The notes under the pieces are model-generated. The model was not told where the DNA came from and did not search any database. It was given only the letters and a program-made list of their open reading frames with translations. Position numbers and translations under genes: made by a program. From Halorarius litoreus (GTDB taxonomy: Archaea > Halobacteriota > Halobacteria > Halobacteriales > Haloarculaceae), in contig NZ_CP101454.1 of the NCBI RefSeq assembly GCF_024362405.1, positions 2,914,001 through 2,978,000 on the forward strand: DNA of 64,000 bases, written 5' to 3'. Positions within the stretch are counted from its first letter, which is position 1; each line of letters opens with the position of its first letter. This document shows positions 61,590 to 64,000 of this stretch, piece after piece.

Positions 61590-63240
61590 CCGCGAGCACT
61601 ACGAGGCGGTCGTCGTCGGCTGTGGTCCCGGTGGGGCCGCGGCCGCCGCCAAACTCGCAGATGCAGGCGTCGAGACGCTCGTCCTCGAGCGGGGTGTCGA
61701 CGCCGGCGCGAAGAACGTCTCCGGCGGACTCATCTACGCCGAGGAGTCCGCGCCGTACACCATCGACGGGCTGTTCCCCGGCTTCCGTGACCACGCTGCG
61801 GAGCGCCCCATCACGGAGTACCAGATCCACAACATCGCGGGCAACAAGGTGAAGTCGTTCGACATCACCGACCTGCACGAACACGACACCGAGTGGTCCG
61901 ACGCCGTCTTGCGCCGAAGAATGGACTCGTGGCTCGCCCAGCAGGTCCACGAGCGGACCCGCGAGACCGGTGGTGGCCTGCTCACCGACGTGCGCGTGAA
62001 CGGCCTCCTCCGGGAGGGTGGCCGCATCGTGGGCGTCGAACTCGACGAACTCGACCCCATCGAGGCCGACGTGGTCATCGCCGCCGACGGCGTCAACAGC
62101 GAACTCGCGCGTGACGCGGGGCTGATGGACTGGGACGAACCCGACGAGTGGTTCCAGGGCGTGAAGGCCGTCGTCGACTGCCCGGACGTCGACGACCGGT
62201 TCGGCGTCGGCGACGGCGAGGGCGTCGCCCACCTGTTCTCCGGCGACCTGTTCGAAGGTGTCCGCGGTGGTGGGTTCCTCTACACGAACGAGGACTCGCT
62301 GTCGATCGGGACAGTGTTCCACCTCGACAGCCTCGTCGCCGAGGAAGCCGAGCCACACGAACTGCTCGACGCGCTCCTGACGCATCCGCTCTTGGCCGAC
62401 TGGCTCGGTGACGAGTACCGCGAACGCGAGTACTCGGCGAAACTGGTACCCGACTCGAAGAAGGTCGCGCACCCGTCGCCGCACCGCGGTCGCCTCCTGC
62501 TCGTGGGCGACGCGGCCGGCCAGATGCAGGCACAGGGCCCCATCATCAAGGGGATGAACCACGCCGTCACCGCGGGCGCGCTCGCGGCCGAGGCGTTCGT
62601 CGAGGGGAAGCGCCGCAACGACACGGACTCCGCCGGCGACCGGTACGAGCAGAAGCTCAAGGACTCGGGAACGATGGGCAAGCTCCGGCCGAATCGCTAC
62701 CGCGCAGTGAGCGCGGTCGGCGAGGGCGAGACGGTGACGAACCTCACCGACAGCCTCCTCGAATCGCCGGTCGGTCGGTTCGGGATTCGCCTGCTCGGCG
62801 GCCAGCTCGAACGGCTCTACAGCTCGCCGTTCCTCGCCGAGATGATTCCCGACACCCGGACGCCGTACGTGACGCTCCCGACGGTCATCGCCGAGGAGCT
62901 CGGCGAGCCTGTCGACGGCGTGAGTTCGGTCGAGCCGCCGTCGCTGGCCGACCGCATCGGCGAGCTCACCTACGACACGGACGTCGGCAACCCCCACATC
63001 GAGGTGCTCGACAACTCGTGGGCCGCGAGCGGTGCGGCGGTCAGCGCGTGTCCGGTGAGTGCACGTGGCTTCGGTGGCGGCTGCTACCGTGAGGAGGAGG
63101 TGAACACGAACGGCCACACCGAGCGCGTCGTGAGCCTCGACACGCAGCCGTGTGTGGAGTGCGGCACGTGTGCGGTCGTGGCGGACACGAAGTGGGAACA
63201 TCCCCGCGGTGGCAAAGGTGTCGAGTACAAGGAGGGGTAG
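61582..63240 (+). CDS. fixC: FixC-FixX fusion: FAD quinone oxidoreductase with C-terminal ferredoxin domain
   Basis: A 552-residue protein. Residues 1-~455 are FixC (ETF-quinone oxidoreductase type): VVVGCGPGGAAAAAKLADAG, VLERGVDAGAKNVSGGLIYA, VVIAADGVNSELARDAG and LLLVGDAAGQMQAQGPIIKG. The last ~90 residues are FixX-like: VSACPVSARGFGGGCYREEE, CVECGTCAVVADTKWEHP and RGGKGVEY. FixC and FixX are usually separate; here they are one reading frame. The complex would split electrons from NADH between quinone and ferredoxin. Confidence 0.93.
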   Translation: MTDREHYEAVVVGCGPGGAAAAAKLADAGVETLVLERGVDAGAKNVSGGLIYAEESAPYTIDGLFPGFRDHAAERPITEYQIHNIAGNKVKSFDITDLHEHDTEWSDAVLRRRMDSWLAQQVHERTRETGGGLLTDVRVNGLLREGGRIVGVELDELDPIEADVVIAADGVNSELARDAGLMDWDEPDEWFQGVKAVVDCPDVDDRFGVGDGEGVAHLFSGDLFEGVRGGGFLYTNEDSLSIGTVFHLDSLVAEEAEPHELLDALLTHPLLADWLGDEYREREYSAKLVPDSKKVAHPSPHRGRLLLVGDAAGQMQAQGPIIKGMNHAVTAGALAAEAFVEGKRRNDTDSAGDRYEQKLKDSGTMGKLRPNRYRAVSAVGEGETVTNLTDSLLESPVGRFGIRLLGGQLERLYSSPFLAEMIPDTRTPYVTLPTVIAEELGEPVDGVSSVEPPSLADRIGELTYDTDVGNPHIEVLDNSWAASGAAVSACPVSARGFGGGCYREEEVNTNGHTERVVSLDTQPCVECGTCAVVADTKWEHPRGGKGVEYKEG

Positions 63241-63241
63241 C

Positions 63242-63601
63242 GTGGACTACGGCGAGCGAATCGACGAGCTCGCTCGCCGGGCCGAGCAGGACCGAACGGC
63301 GTTCACGCCGCCACGCGACCCACCGGAGCCCGAGCGCGCGATGGCCTACCTTCGGGAGGGGTTCGGCGAGGCGGTCGCCCTCTACATCCACGCGCGGACG
63401 GGGGACGAACAGGTCCGGTTCAGCCACCGCGAGTTCGACCGGCTCGAACGCGCGATGAACGACTGGCTCGGGCTCTACACGGCCTGCTACGGCGTCGACT
63501 ACCAGCCGGAGTTCACCGTTCGGGAGGCCGCAGAGCTGCTGATTCGAACACACCACATCGGCGACGTCGCTCAGCTGTTGACGAACGTGCCGGAGCGATA
63601 G
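63242..63601 (+). CDS. conserved haloarchaeal protein cotranscribed with fixCX
   Basis: A 119-residue protein starting at a GTG one base after the fixC stop codon, so likely the last gene of the fix operon. It is helical (YGERIDELARRAEQDRTAFT, GFGEAVALYIHARTGDEQ, FDRLERAMNDWLGLYTACYG, VREAAELLIRTHHIGDVAQL) with no cofactor motif. Function unknown; an accessory role for the flavoprotein complex is only suggested by position. Confidence 0.7.
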   Translation: MDYGERIDELARRAEQDRTAFTPPRDPPEPERAMAYLREGFGEAVALYIHARTGDEQVRFSHREFDRLERAMNDWLGLYTACYGVDYQPEFTVREAAELLIRTHHIGDVAQLLTNVPER

Positions 63602-63652
63602 GGACTGCCCCCGGCAAAAACTGTTAAGTGCTGTGTGGTGTTACCACGTCTC

Positions 63653-64000
63653 ATGAAGTTCTCGGACGAACTGGAGTTCTCGCACCGTGACCGGAAAGAC
63701 ATCTACGAGTACATCGAGCGGTTCGGGACCGTCGACTACGAGGAGGCCCGGAAGGCCCTCGGGATGGAACCGGAGGCGTTCGGTGCGCACGTGACCGTCC
63801 TGAAGCGAGACGGAGTCGTCGACCGGCACGAGGACACACTCCAGATCGCGTTCGAGGACATCGACATCGAGACGTACAACTGCGACGGCATCGACGTGAC
63901 CATCCGACAGGCCCACGAGGACGACCTCGCGGGGCTGGTCGACGCGATGCACGAGGCGCTCGCGGACAAGACGTACATCGTCGGAGAGAACTTCGCCGAG
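63653..64000 (+). CDS. GNAT-family N-acetyltransferase with N-terminal winged-helix (3' end outside window)
   Basis: The first 116 codons are present. Residues 1-~65 form a winged-helix-like segment (LEFSHRDRKDIYEYIERFGT, GAHVTVLKRDGVVDRHEDTL). From about residue 80 the GNAT fold begins (VTIRQAHEDDLAGLVDAMHE), a layout seen in haloarchaeal acetyltransferases. A TATA-like CTGTTAAGTG is 29 bases before the ATG, and the inverted repeat GTGGT-GTT-ACCAC lies between it and the start. Confidence 0.8.
   Translation, partial: MKFSDELEFSHRDRKDIYEYIERFGTVDYEEARKALGMEPEAFGAHVTVLKRDGVVDRHEDTLQIAFEDIDIETYNCDGIDVTIRQAHEDDLAGLVDAMHEALADKTYIVGENFAE

Overview
The window comes from an extremely halophilic archaeon (class Halobacteria). 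The proteins are very acidic, base composition is high in G+C throughout, and many genes have an A/T-rich TATA element about 25-30 bases before the start codon, as expected for leaderless messages. Archaeal-type ribosomal proteins, RNA polymerase subunits, a 20S proteasome and mevalonate/isopentenyl-phosphate kinases confirm the domain. I cannot name the genus. I saw no CRISPR array, insertion sequence or replication origin.

Layout. 1-1.65 kb: a quinone/aromatic detoxification set (hydrolase, ring-cleaving dioxygenase) divergent from an HxlR regulator, with a shared promoter and symmetric operator. 1.7-12 kb: small membrane protein, HExxH metalloprotease, glyA, then a codirectional trio (CHAT-like protease, TbsP-type regulator, E1-like/YcaO fusion protein), a DUF63 membrane protein, an inositol-monophosphatase-type enzyme and unknown genes. 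12-16.6 kb: tRNA-Leu(CAA) beside a duplicated tRNA 3' end, metallo-beta-lactamase-fold proteins, an FAD oxidoreductase and a zinc-ribbon winged-helix regulator. 16.6-22.7 kb: rqcH and pelA, both ribosome-rescue genes, flanking three DUF4013 membrane-protein paralogues. 22.7-38.5 kb: aldolase, RNase Z-like protein, Lhr-type helicase, a C2H2 zinc-finger protein, a LarA homologue, a Dna2-like helicase-nuclease, moaA, the psmB-psmA proteasome operon and a bat-like HTH regulator. 38.5-38.77 kb: a highly structured intergenic region. 39.1-40.4 kb: an Mrp/ApbC Fe-S carrier ATPase.

40.4-49 kb is one long informational run: tRNA-Ser(GCU)-rps13-rps4-rps11-rpoD, then tRNA-Leu(CAG)-rpl18e-rpl13-rps9-rpoN-rpoK-eno-rps2, a degenerate NUDIX protein on the other strand, and mvk-ipk. 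Five unrelated genes (acyl-CoA dehydrogenase, histidine kinase, SDR, GIDE-like membrane protein, receiver protein) separate mvk-ipk from rnj-idsA-gltX. The lipid-precursor route is thus represented by mvk and ipk (making isopentenyl diphosphate precursors) and idsA (prenyl chain elongation). The right end holds a ferredoxin and a fixA-fixB-fixCX electron-bifurcating flavoprotein operon, a small unknown gene and the start of a GNAT acetyltransferase.

Points most worth following: the CHAT-TbsP-YcaO neighbourhood, the structured 38.5-38.75 kb region, a family of short palindromes with an ACTCCGTT core, the RqcH/DUF4013/Pelota block, and the repeat-bearing N-terminal extension of FixB.
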